Origin: Akkermansiaceae bacterium UBA5020
GTDB lineage: Bacteria > Verrucomicrobiota > Verrucomicrobiia > Verrucomicrobiales > DEV007
Length of the DNA: 32,399 nucleotides
NCBI GenBank assembly: GCA_002396885.1
Contig: DGXY01000058.1
Coordinates: forward strand, 104,964 to 137,362
Direction of reading: 5' to 3'
A model generated the notes under the pieces. That model did not search any database and had not been told where the DNA came from. It saw nothing but the letters and a program-made list of their open reading frames with translations. Each line of letters starts with the position of its first letter. The first letter of the stretch is position 1. Of the stretch, positions 8,128 to 14,760 are shown piece after piece. A program made the position numbers and the translations under genes.

Positions 8128-8172
8128 ACCTTTTTCTCAGAACCTTTCACCTTTTACCTTCCCACCTTTTAC
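8128..8172. repeat. Pyrimidine-rich CTTTTACC repeat
   Basis: Between the two oxidoreductase genes lies a run of CACCTTTTT, ACCTTTCACC, TTTTACC and CACCTTTTAC units. It is similar to the tract at 2521-2558 but in the opposite orientation to its neighbouring gene, and it ends 22 bases before the ATG at 8195. No Shine-Dalgarno sequence is present in the leader. Confidence 0.55.
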
Positions 8173-8194
8173 GCGGCCTCCGGCCACATTTACC

Positions 8195-9628
8195 ATGAAA
8201 GACCTGAGCCGCCGCCGCTTCTTCGAAGAATCCGTCATGGCCGCCGCCGCGGCCGCCCTGCCCGCCCAACTGCTTGCCCAGGAAAAAGTGCCGTCCGTGA
8301 GCGCAAACGAAAAACTCACCGTCGCCATCATCGGCTGTGGCATCCGCGGTAAGGCCCATGCCCGCGAGCTCGCCCGCCTGCCCGACTGTGACATCGCCTA
8401 CGTCTGCGATCCCGATCTCGACCGCGCCGACGAGGTCGCCGCGCTTCTCACCGGCGAATTGAAGCGTCCCGCGCCGAAGAAGGTGCAGGACCTCCGTGTC
8501 ATCTGCGATGACAAGTCGGTCGACGCCGTTTTCATCGCCACCCCGAACCACTGGCATTCCCTCGGCGGGATCTGGGCGATGGAGGCGGGCAAGGACGCCT
8601 ACGTCGAAAAGCCGGTGAGTCAGAACGTCGCCGAAGGACGCCGCCTCGTCGAAGTCGCGCACGAACTTGGCCGCATCTGCCAGACCGGCACCCAGAACCG
8701 TTCCCGCGGTTCGCTCGCCGCCGCGATGCAGTTCATCCACGAAGGCAAACTCGGTGAGGTGAAACTCGCCCGCAGCATCATCTACGGAGGGCGCGGCTCT
8801 ATCGGCGGCCCCGTCGCGACCCCGATCCCGCCGCGCTGTGACTACAACCTCTGGGCCGGTCCCGCTCCGATGACGAAGCTGACCCGCGCGCGCTTCCATT
8901 ACGACTGGCACTGGATGTGGGACACCGGCAATGGCGACATCGGCAACAGCAACGTCCACTCCATCGACATCTGCCGATGGGGCCTCGGCGTCACCGGACT
9001 GGGCGACAGCGCCATCAGTTACGGCGGCCGCCTCGGCTACACCGATGTCGGCGACACGCCAAATTCCCAGGTCGGCATTTTCCATTTCGGTGAAAAAACC
9101 ATCGTCTCGGAAACCCGTGGACTCAAAACCGCGCCTTTCCATCCCGTGATCAAAGCGATGTGGTTCTTTTACGGCAGCGAAGGCATCATCGCCGAGACCG
9201 GCCTCTATGATCCCGAAGGCAAATTGATCCAGGCCTTCGAGGGACCTTCGGTGAGCCATTTCGCGAATTTCCTCGACGCCGTGCGCACCCGGAAGCGCGA
9301 GGATCTCAAGGCAGAAATCCTCGAAGGACACCAGTCCTCGGCGCTCTGTCATCTCGCCAACATTTCCTACCGTCTCGGCACACAGGCGAGCGCGGAGGAG
9401 ATTCAAAGGCGTCTCGGCGAAGTCGCAGCCAATGCCGAAGCCCGCGAGGATCTCGAGCGGACTCGGCACTACCTCGCCGAGGCCGGCGTTGACCTCGGGA
9501 AGACGCCCATGACCCTCGGTCGTCATCTCCGCCTCGATGGCGACAAGGAGACCTTCCTCAATGATCCCGAGGCCAATGCCTTGTTGAAACGGGAATATCG
9601 CGCGCCCTTTGTGGTGGAGGGGGTGTGA
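8195..9628 (+). CDS. Tat-exported Gfo/Idh/MocA-family oxidoreductase
   Basis: NAD(P)-dependent oxidoreductase of 477 aa with a twin-arginine signal (SRRRFFEES at residues 5-13, an Ala-rich core, then cleavage near LLAQE). It would therefore be exported folded with cofactor bound, as known for glucose-fructose oxidoreductase. The Rossmann domain begins VAIIGCGIRGKAH (GxGxxG at 47-52). The catalytic-lysine motif is VEKPVSQN (K139). HYDWHWMWDTGNGD and NVHSIDICRWGLG are hallmarks of the long Planctomycetota/Verrucomicrobiota subgroup. About 90 residues after the standard fold form a C-terminal extension (LKREYRAPF ending) common to that subgroup. The substrate is unknown; glycan-derived sugars are plausible given the sulfatases. 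The stop codon is followed within 5 bases by a paired palindrome. Confidence 0.9.
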   Translation: MKDLSRRRFFEESVMAAAAAALPAQLLAQEKVPSVSANEKLTVAIIGCGIRGKAHARELARLPDCDIAYVCDPDLDRADEVAALLTGELKRPAPKKVQDLRVICDDKSVDAVFIATPNHWHSLGGIWAMEAGKDAYVEKPVSQNVAEGRRLVEVAHELGRICQTGTQNRSRGSLAAAMQFIHEGKLGEVKLARSIIYGGRGSIGGPVATPIPPRCDYNLWAGPAPMTKLTRARFHYDWHWMWDTGNGDIGNSNVHSIDICRWGLGVTGLGDSAISYGGRLGYTDVGDTPNSQVGIFHFGEKTIVSETRGLKTAPFHPVIKAMWFFYGSEGIIAETGLYDPEGKLIQAFEGPSVSHFANFLDAVRTRKREDLKAEILEGHQSSALCHLANISYRLGTQASAEEIQRRLGEVAANAEAREDLERTRHYLAEAGVDLGKTPMTLGRHLRLDGDKETFLNDPEANALLKREYRAPFVVEGV

Positions 9629-9632
9629 GACC

Positions 9633-9706
9633 AAGGAGGGGCGACATTCCTGTCGCCCGCCTAGCCGGGACCTACTTGATGGGCGACAGGAATGTCGCCC
9701 CTCCTT
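9633..9706. repeat. Perfect 26-bp inverted repeat made of two palindromes
   Basis: Bases 9633-9658 (AAGGAGGGGCGACATTCC...) and 9681-9706 are perfect inverted complements over 26 bp with a 22-base spacer. Each arm holds an internal palindrome GGGCGACA-TTCC-TGTCGCCC, so the element can form either one long stem or two small hairpins. The right arm runs into TTTTT (9705-9709), so on the plus strand it can also serve as a Rho-independent terminator for the oxidoreductase gene ending at 9628. The layout matches the elements at 4142-4204 and 30663-30735. Confidence 0.85.
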
Positions 9707-9732
9707 TTTCCCACCGGATTCATCAGCACGAA

Positions 9733-9996
9733 ATGAAACTGCCTCTCAGTGCCACCTCGCTCGCCATGCTCGCGATTTCCTGCGCGAGCCCACACAAGTC
9801 TGTGATCGCACCCGCGCCCGCACCGGCTCCCACCGTCGTCTCCGACAACCCCATCTCCGAAATCGCGCAGCGCGAGATCCTTCGCCGGCAGGAGCGCCTC
9901 CACCAGATCGATGCGGCCGCCCTCGAGGCGAACCGAGCCCTTTCGGAAAACGATCTCGAGAGAGCCGTTAGCGGATTCCGGGAAGCATCGCGGTAG
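9733..9996 (+). CDS. Short lipoprotein, probably truncated TPR-like protein
   Basis: The 87-aa product starts with a hydrophobic signal and a lipobox-like AISC (C17), followed by an Ala-Pro linker and a charged helical stretch (AQREILRRQERLHQIDAAALEANRAL... shown in part). It ends SENDLERAVSGFREASR. The last part looks like the beginning of a tetratricopeptide-type helix pair, and the NP.SEIAQREI.RRQ pattern reminds me of the N-terminus of large verrucomicrobial secretin-like or TPR proteins. The reading frame stops where a longer TPR would continue. No continuation is recognisable in the other frames of the next 140 bases, so it may be a decayed gene remnant. Start: the frame is open further upstream but only through the palindromic repeat, so the ATG at 9733 is preferred. 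Function unknown. Confidence 0.5.
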   Translation: MKLPLSATSLAMLAISCASPHKSVIAPAPAPAPTVVSDNPISEIAQREILRRQERLHQIDAAALEANRALSENDLERAVSGFREASR

Positions 9997-10093
9997 GATC
10001 CCGACGATCACCGCTTGGATCTCCGAGCCCTCTCGATCCGAAGTCGGGTTACCCCCTATCGTCTTCGGCGGCATCCTCCGCGAACCTTGGCGC

Positions 10094-10117
10094 GTTGGGA
10101 TCGATCCCGATCCCAAC
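10094..10117 (+). promoter_or_regulatory. Perfect hairpin just upstream of the fasciclin gene
   Basis: GTTGGGATCG (10094-10103) pairs perfectly with CGATCCCAAC (10108-10117) across the loop ATCC. It ends 27 bases before the ATG of the fasciclin-domain gene and has no T-run, so a leader-RNA structure or a protein-binding dyad is more likely than an intrinsic terminator. Function is not shown. Confidence 0.45.
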
Positions 10118-10144
10118 AAACCCACTCAAACACCAGAACATCTC

Positions 10145-10627
10145 ATGATCCAGAAACTCCTCCTCACCTCCCTCCTCAGTCTCATTATCGGCGTGGCCGT
10201 TGGCGCCGAAGACGAAAAAGACATCATCGCAACGGCGAAGTCGGCCGGCACGTTCTCGACCTTGCTCACCGCGCTCGATGCCGGCGACAAGACCAACATG
10301 CTCCAGGGCACCGGCCCCTTCACCGTCTTCGCCCCGAGCGACGAGGCCTTCTCCAAGTTGCCCTCCGGCACCTTGGACGATCTCCTCAAGCCCGAGAACA
10401 AAAAGAAACTCGCCGCACTCCTCGCCTACCATGTCCTCGAAGGCAAGGTCATGGCCGCGGACGTGAAGACAATGATGGCCAAGACCGCCAACGGCGCGAA
10501 GCTCGACATCAAGGTCACCGGCGATGTCGTGATGGTGAACGACGCCAAGGTCGTCAAAGCCGACGTGAAAGCCAGCAACGGTGTCATCCACGTGATCGAC
10601 TCCGTCCTCATGCCCCCGGCCGAGTAA
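10145..10627 (+). CDS. Secreted fasciclin (FAS1) domain protein
   Basis: This 160-aa protein has a Sec signal peptide (residues 1 to about 20, IIGVAVGAED) followed by a single FAS1 domain filling the rest. The FAS1 hallmarks are GPFTVFAPSDEAFSKLP (H1 region), LAYHVLEGKV, and the C-terminal SNGVIHVIDSVLMP (H2 region). FAS1 proteins mediate adhesion or surface interactions; bacterial single-domain versions are secreted, and their exact role is usually unknown. Size and domain limits match the common bacterial form. The ATG at 10145 is chosen because it gives a proper signal peptide; an upstream extension is open but lacks family features. The gene is monocistronic, with a hairpin upstream and an intrinsic terminator downstream. 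Confidence 0.92.
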   Translation: MIQKLLLTSLLSLIIGVAVGAEDEKDIIATAKSAGTFSTLLTALDAGDKTNMLQGTGPFTVFAPSDEAFSKLPSGTLDDLLKPENKKKLAALLAYHVLEGKVMAADVKTMMAKTANGAKLDIKVTGDVVMVNDAKVVKADVKASNGVIHVIDSVLMPPAE

Positions 10628-10651
10628 GCTTCACCGCTTCTTGACGAAATC

Positions 10652-10696
10652 AGCCCGCCGGATCGTCCCACATCGGGTCGGTCGGGCGGGTTTTTT
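10652..10696 (+). terminator. Rho-independent terminator after the fasciclin gene
   Basis: AGCCCGCC (10652-10659) pairs with GGCGGGTT (10685-10692), including one G-T pair, and the stem is followed by TTTTTT (10691-10696). It lies 25 bases after the fasciclin stop codon. On the other strand it lies just beyond the end of the L,D-transpeptidase gene, where the A-run would precede the stem, so it mainly serves the plus strand. Confidence 0.8.
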
Positions 10697-10714
10697 CATG
10701 CTCGAAGAGGCCGC

Positions 10715-11362
10715 TCACGTATCGGCAAAGCGGGTCGGCTTGCGGACGGTATACGGTATCCTCAAACCCTCTTCATCCCACGAATCGACGACCTCGACGG
10801 GGACGCCCAGGGTGAGATTCTCGAAGAGGAGCGGCGCGATCCTCTGTGGCAGGCGGATGCACCCGGCCGAAGCCGGGTAACCGGGCAGATCGCCGACATG
10901 CATGCCGACGGTGCTCTGGCCGAGCCGCATCCAATAGGGCATGTAGACATGGTAAAGGGTCGAGACCTTTCCGGAGGCGACTTTTTCGGTGATCTGATAG
11001 GATCCTCTCGGAGTGTATTTGCCGCGACGCGCCGTCGAGACCGCCGTGTCGATCGCGACGAGGTCATGAATGATGAGAAAAGCCCGCTGCCTCGAGATAT
11101 CGATCACGACTTTCTTTTCGGCGTCCTTTCCGGCGGCGAGCAGTTCGTGGTTGATGTAGGCGTCCCCGTGCGCGTCGCGATAGGATGAGCGGTGCTGCGG
11201 GCGCGGGGTCGGCTTGGTGACCGTCGGCGGGTCTTTCCTCGCCTCCTTTCTCGCCCTCATCTTGTCGAAAAGGCCCGCCTCAGTAACGGAAGGGAGAAGG
11301 ACAATCCCCAAGGCCAGGAAAAGGACTTGTAGACAACGGGCGAGGCCGGGAAAAAGGATCAT
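10715..11362 (-). CDS. L,D-transpeptidase (YkuD family), exported
   Basis: Cell-wall enzyme of the YkuD/ErfK family, which forms 3-3 peptidoglycan cross-links or attaches proteins to peptidoglycan. From the ATG at 11362 it has 215 aa. There is a signal or anchor segment (residues 3 to about 29), a basic linker (MRARKEARKDPP), then the catalytic domain beginning KKVVIDISRQRAFLI. The active-site motif H-x12-S-x-G-C-I-R-L is visible as MHVGDLPGYPASAGCIRLP (H155, C168). An upstream ATG 16 codons earlier is in frame, but it would put polar residues before the hydrophobic segment, so 11362 is preferred. The gene follows the helicase gene on the same strand after an 88-base gap. Confidence 0.92.
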   Translation of the reverse strand: MILFPGLARCLQVLFLALGIVLLPSVTEAGLFDKMRARKEARKDPPTVTKPTPRPQHRSSYRDAHGDAYINHELLAAGKDAEKKVVIDISRQRAFLIIHDLVAIDTAVSTARRGKYTPRGSYQITEKVASGKVSTLYHVYMPYWMRLGQSTVGMHVGDLPGYPASAGCIRLPQRIAPLLFENLTLGVPVEVVDSWDEEGLRIPYTVRKPTRFADT

Positions 11363-11450
11363 GGAATCTGAAGGCGAACCAGAGCTATCGCAAAACCACT
11401 GCCATTCCATTCAAGCAAATCGAAAAGTCCCTGTCACGTGATTTCACAGG

Positions 11451-12680
11451 TCAACCCAGCCCTTGCTCCCGCAGTTTGTCCTTCTTGCTCTTGCGGCGCC
11501 CTTTGATGCCGCCCGTCGCCGGGGACACCGCCACGGTGACATCGACGGGCTCGAATCCGGCAATCTCCTCCCGCGGAACCTTCAGGCTCAGGCGCCTCTC
11601 GATCAGTGCAAAGTGCGCGCTCGCCTCGGCGGTGATGAAACTGACCGCGATACCGGCCTTTCCCGCCCGACCGGTGCGTCCGATGCGATGGGTGTAGTCG
11701 TCGGCCGAGCGGGGCAGGTCGTAATTCACGACGACCGGGAGCTTCACGATATCGAGTCCTCGCGCCGCGAGGTCGGTCGCGACGAGGACCTGGATGAGCG
11801 AGTTCTTGAAATCGAGCAACACCAGATTCCGCGCCCCCTGGCTGAGATCCCCGTGGAAGGCGAGCGCGCAGATGCCATTCCGCCGCAGCTTGTCGGCGAC
11901 ATGATCGGCGGTGTATTGAGTGGCGACAAAAACGAGAACGCGCTGCCAGCCTTCGGTCTTGATGAGGTGGCGCAACAAGGGCGTCCGTTTCGCCTTGTCG
12001 ACGCGAATCGCCCGCTGGGCGATCGCCGGCGTTTCCCGGAGCACGGGCTCGACTTCGATCCGCATCGGTTGGTGGAGGATCTTGGCCGCGAGCGCCTCCA
12101 CTGCCGCCGGAAAGGTCGCGGAGAAGAGCAGATTCTGCCTTTGTTTTGGAAGCAATGTCAGGATCTTGGCAAGTTCATCCGCGAACCCCGGATCGAGCAT
12201 GCGATCCGCCTCATCAAGGACGAGCGACTTCACCGAGGAAAGTCGCACCGCATTCTGATTCACGAGATCGAGCAGTCTTCCCGGCGTCGCGACGATGATG
12301 TCGGCGCCTCCGCGCAACGCCATCATCTGGGGATTGATCGAGACGCCGCCGACGGCACTGACGACCTTGATCCGGTCCGGTAAATGCACCGAGCATTGCT
12401 GCACCACTTCGCGCACCTGCGCCGCCAACTCGCGTGTCGGCACGAGAATCAGGGCTGACACCGGCCGCGGTCGGTCACGCGAGCCCGAGAGCCAGCGCTC
12501 GAGCAAAGGCAGGACATAGGCGGTCGTTTTTCCCGATCCCGTCTCCGCCGTGACAAGGACATCACCGCCCTGCCGCACGACCGGGATCGCCGCCGTCTGC
12601 ACGGGAGTGGGGGCCGCGTATGGTTCCACCGCACGGAGCAGCGGAGCCGAGAGCCCGAGGGAAGAGAAAGACATCGCCAT
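11451..12680 (-). CDS. DEAD-box ATP-dependent RNA helicase (RhlE-like)
   Basis: ATP-driven RNA helicase acting in ribosome assembly or RNA turnover in the cytoplasm, about 409 aa. Motifs occur in order: Q motif (FSSLGLSAPLLRAV...APTPVQ), Walker A AETGSGKTT, Ia PTRELAAQ, GG, TPGRLLD, DEAD box VLDEADRMLD, SAT motif FSATFP, then the second RecA domain with VATDLAARGLDI and HRIGRTGRAGKAG. It ends in a basic tail (KGRRKSKKDKLREQ). Three close in-frame ATGs (12692, 12680, 12674) are possible. 12680 is chosen because GAGG lies 6 bases before it, one of the few plausible Shine-Dalgarno sites in the window. The frame continues open upstream through the divergent pseudouridine synthase leader, without family similarity. 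The RhlE assignment is by overall pattern. Confidence 0.93.
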   Translation of the reverse strand: MAMSFSSLGLSAPLLRAVEPYAAPTPVQTAAIPVVRQGGDVLVTAETGSGKTTAYVLPLLERWLSGSRDRPRPVSALILVPTRELAAQVREVVQQCSVHLPDRIKVVSAVGGVSINPQMMALRGGADIIVATPGRLLDLVNQNAVRLSSVKSLVLDEADRMLDPGFADELAKILTLLPKQRQNLLFSATFPAAVEALAAKILHQPMRIEVEPVLRETPAIAQRAIRVDKAKRTPLLRHLIKTEGWQRVLVFVATQYTADHVADKLRRNGICALAFHGDLSQGARNLVLLDFKNSLIQVLVATDLAARGLDIVKLPVVVNYDLPRSADDYTHRIGRTGRAGKAGIAVSFITAEASAHFALIERRLSLKVPREEIAGFEPVDVTVAVSPATGGIKGRRKSKKDKLREQGLG

Positions 12681-12768
12681 CGGTAACCTCATTTCCTCTT
12701 CCGACCAAGCGATACCATCGGCCGCAAAAGCGACTTGCCGGGCACACGACAGAGCCGAAGTTCCGATC

Positions 12769-13461
12769 GTGGCCTCACACCGACCCCGCTCCGGAAAACA
12801 CCGCCCCTTCGGACTCGAGATCCTCCACGAGGATCGCGACGTGATCGTTGTGAACAAAGCTCCGGGTCTGCTTTCGATCGGCACCGGGAGCGACGGAGGG
12901 CGCACCGCCCATGCCTCCCTGATGGACTACGTGAAGAAGGGAAATCCCAAATCCCGCGAACGGGTCTTCATCGTGCATCGCCTCGATCGCGAGACCTCCG
13001 GGGTCCTCGTCTTCGCCCGCACCGAGGAAGCGAAGCGCACCCTCATGATGAACTGGGGCGAAACCGAAAAGCACTACCTCGCCATCGTCGAGGGCCATCC
13101 CAATCCGCCTGCCGGACTGATCTCCAGTTATCTCGTCGAGAGCGAGTCCATGCGCGTCTATTCGACGAACGACACCGAACGCGGCAAACTCTCGGAGACC
13201 GAGTATCGCGTCGTGAAGACTCTCGGTAGCCGCGCCCTGCTCGAGCTCCGCCTCCTAAGCGGCCGCAAACACCAGATCCGCGTTCATCTCGCCGACAAGG
13301 GCTGGCCTATCGTGGGTGATGACAAATACGGGCGGAACACCCGTGGCGAAAAAGGTCTCGCCCTTCATTCCCATCGCTTGAGCTTCGACCATCCCTATCG
13401 TGGCAACCGGCTCGAATTCACGGCGCCTCCGCCCGAGCTTTTTCATCGAATCCGGGGTTGA
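12769..13461 (+). CDS. RluA-family pseudouridine synthase
   Basis: RNA-modifying enzyme that converts uridine to pseudouridine, 230 aa. The catalytic motif is HRLDRETSGVLVFA with Asp73, and the C-terminal part has the usual RKHQIRVHLADKGWPIVGDDKYG motif. An N-terminal S4 domain is absent, so it resembles the short RluA/RluC-like single-domain enzymes; the target (rRNA or tRNA position) cannot be assigned. The start is uncertain. The GTG at 12769 is the only sensible in-frame start in the divergent gap after the helicase start and gives MASHRPRSGKH..FGLEILHEDRDVIVVNK. Upstream codons overlap the helicase gene and show no family features. A six-gene operon follows 140 bases downstream. Confidence 0.9.
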   Translation: MASHRPRSGKHRPFGLEILHEDRDVIVVNKAPGLLSIGTGSDGGRTAHASLMDYVKKGNPKSRERVFIVHRLDRETSGVLVFARTEEAKRTLMMNWGETEKHYLAIVEGHPNPPAGLISSYLVESESMRVYSTNDTERGKLSETEYRVVKTLGSRALLELRLLSGRKHQIRVHLADKGWPIVGDDKYGRNTRGEKGLALHSHRLSFDHPYRGNRLEFTAPPPELFHRIRG

Positions 13462-13530
13462 TCACCGAAGGTCAAGCCCCCTCCTTGAACGAACCCTATC
13501 GACGACCTCGCCAAGGCGGGCGCATTGCCA
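13458..13530. repeat. Degenerate relative of the 30663-30735 repeat
   Basis: Starting inside the pseudouridine synthase stop region, GATCACCGAAGGTCAAGCCC followed by CCTCCTTGA resembles the minus-strand copy at 30741-30710 (GATCGCAACGGAGGGGCAAG, then CTCCTACTTG). Read in the same frame, both give the peptide TEGQAP. It contains small dyads, TCAAG...CTTGA and CGCC-AA-GGCG. Similarity is partial, so the call is tentative. The rest of the 140-base gap shows only a small dyad (CCGATC-GCG-GATCGG) and no clear promoter. Confidence 0.35.
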
Positions 13531-13601
13531 ATCCACCACCCTACCCGATCGCGGATCGGATTTCGCTGGTCTCTGCATCGCCATTTCGATACCGCTGTCC
13601 C

Positions 13602-14750
13602 ATGACCTTGCCGCTTCTTCGACCGCCACTCCTTCTGGCCATGACCCTTGCCTTTTTCTCCCCCTCCCTCTCCTCCGCCGCAGACGATCCCCTCACTTTC
13701 GTCTCCTCCTTCGCCGGCGCCGACAAGGGAGCCATCACCGCGTTCCGCCTCTCGCTCGAGGATGGATCGCTCAGACCGTTGGAACGCACCGGCGGCATCG
13801 AGAATCCTTTCTTCATCGCCGTCTCGCCCGATCAACGTTTCCTCTACGCGGTTCACGCGAAGGCGTTTGGTGGAAAGGATGACGAGGAGGTCGCAGCCTA
13901 CGCCATCGAAAAAGCCTCGGGCAAACTCACTCTCCTCAACCGCCAGTCGGCGAAAGGAACGGCGACCTGTTACCTCGAGGTCGACGCGACCGGGAAAACC
14001 CTCCTCCTCGCCAATTACGCGAGCGGCAGCGTCGCGGCCCTGCCGATCCGCGAAGACGGTTCGCTCGCGGAGGCCGCTTCGTTCATCCAGCATCAAGGCG
14101 GCTCGAAGGTCGATCCAAAACGCCAGGACGGGCCCTACGCGCACAGCATCGTCTTCAGTCCTGACAACCGCTTCGCCTATGCCGCCGATCTGGGCCTCGA
14201 CCAGATCCTCGCCTACCGCCTCGATTCCGCGACCGCGAAGCTCGAACCGGCTTCGCCCGCCTTTGTTTCCTCTCCTCCCGGAGCCGGACCGCGCCACCTC
14301 ACTTTCGCACCCGATGGCAAAAACCTCTACGCGATCGACGAGCTCTCCAACACGGTCACCCGCTATTCCCGCGACGCGGACTCCGGCACCCTGACCAAAC
14401 ATGAAAGCCTTTCGACCCTTCCGGATGACTTCAAGGGCAGCAGCTACTGCGCCGACCTCAAGTTCACCCCGGATGGCCGATTCCTCTACGGCACGAACCG
14501 CGGCCACGACAGCCTTGCGATTTTCCGGGCTGGTGAAAACGGTGCCCTCTCTCGCGTCGACATCGTCCCCAGCCTTGGCAAGGGACCGCAGAATCTCCTC
14601 GTCACCCCCGACGGAAAATGGCTCCTCTGCGCGAACATGCCGGGGAACAACCTCGCCGTCTTCCGCATCGACGGGGAAAGCGGCAAACTCACCTCTGCGG
14701 GCGCACCGATCGAGATCACGATGCCCTCCTGCATCCGGATTCTTCCCTGA
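13602..14750 (+). CDS. Exported lactonase-type beta-propeller (6-phosphogluconolactonase-like)
   Basis: This 382-aa protein belongs to the seven-bladed propeller lactonase family (PF10282 type; cytoplasmic member Pgl/YbhE). Residues 1 to about 26 form a signal peptide (LLLAMTLAFFSPSLSSAADD), so unlike Pgl it acts outside the cytoplasm, on sugar or other lactones, or as a binding propeller. Repeated blade features are seen: FFIAVSPDQRFLYAVH, CYLEVDATGKTLLLANYASGS, HSIVFSPDNRFAYAADLG, HLTFAPDGKNLYAIDE, LKFTPDGRFLYGTNRG and LLVTPDGKWLLCAN. The chosen ATG gives the signal peptide; an upstream open stretch is repeat-derived. It is the first gene of a six-gene plus-strand operon, with the next gene 10 bases downstream. 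A 6-phosphogluconolactonase role in the pentose pathway is unlikely given export. Confidence 0.88.
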   Translation: MTLPLLRPPLLLAMTLAFFSPSLSSAADDPLTFVSSFAGADKGAITAFRLSLEDGSLRPLERTGGIENPFFIAVSPDQRFLYAVHAKAFGGKDDEEVAAYAIEKASGKLTLLNRQSAKGTATCYLEVDATGKTLLLANYASGSVAALPIREDGSLAEAASFIQHQGGSKVDPKRQDGPYAHSIVFSPDNRFAYAADLGLDQILAYRLDSATAKLEPASPAFVSSPPGAGPRHLTFAPDGKNLYAIDELSNTVTRYSRDADSGTLTKHESLSTLPDDFKGSSYCADLKFTPDGRFLYGTNRGHDSLAIFRAGENGALSRVDIVPSLGKGPQNLLVTPDGKWLLCANMPGNNLAVFRIDGESGKLTSAGAPIEITMPSCIRILP

Positions 14751-14760
14751 CCCTGCCACC

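Noticed and set aside
8147..9634. A minus-strand open frame of 495 codons opposite the Tat-exported oxidoreductase
   Set aside because: Shadow in a GC-rich gene; the plus strand has the Tat signal, Rossmann loop and EKP motif.
9609..9730. Short peptide rich in the phrase EGRHSCRP...GRQECRP
   Set aside because: It is simply the translation of the paired palindrome at 9633-9706, not a protein.
12550..12768. Upstream extension of the pseudouridine synthase frame
   Set aside because: It overlaps the helicase coding region antisense and lacks family similarity; the GTG at 12769 gives a normal N-terminus.
12681..12905. Upstream extension of the helicase frame
   Set aside because: It crosses the start region of the divergent pseudouridine synthase and lacks family similarity, and a good internal start with GAGG spacing exists.
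13602..14750. Assignment as pgl of the pentose phosphate pathway
   Set aside because: The signal peptide places it outside the cytoplasm, so only the fold family is claimed.
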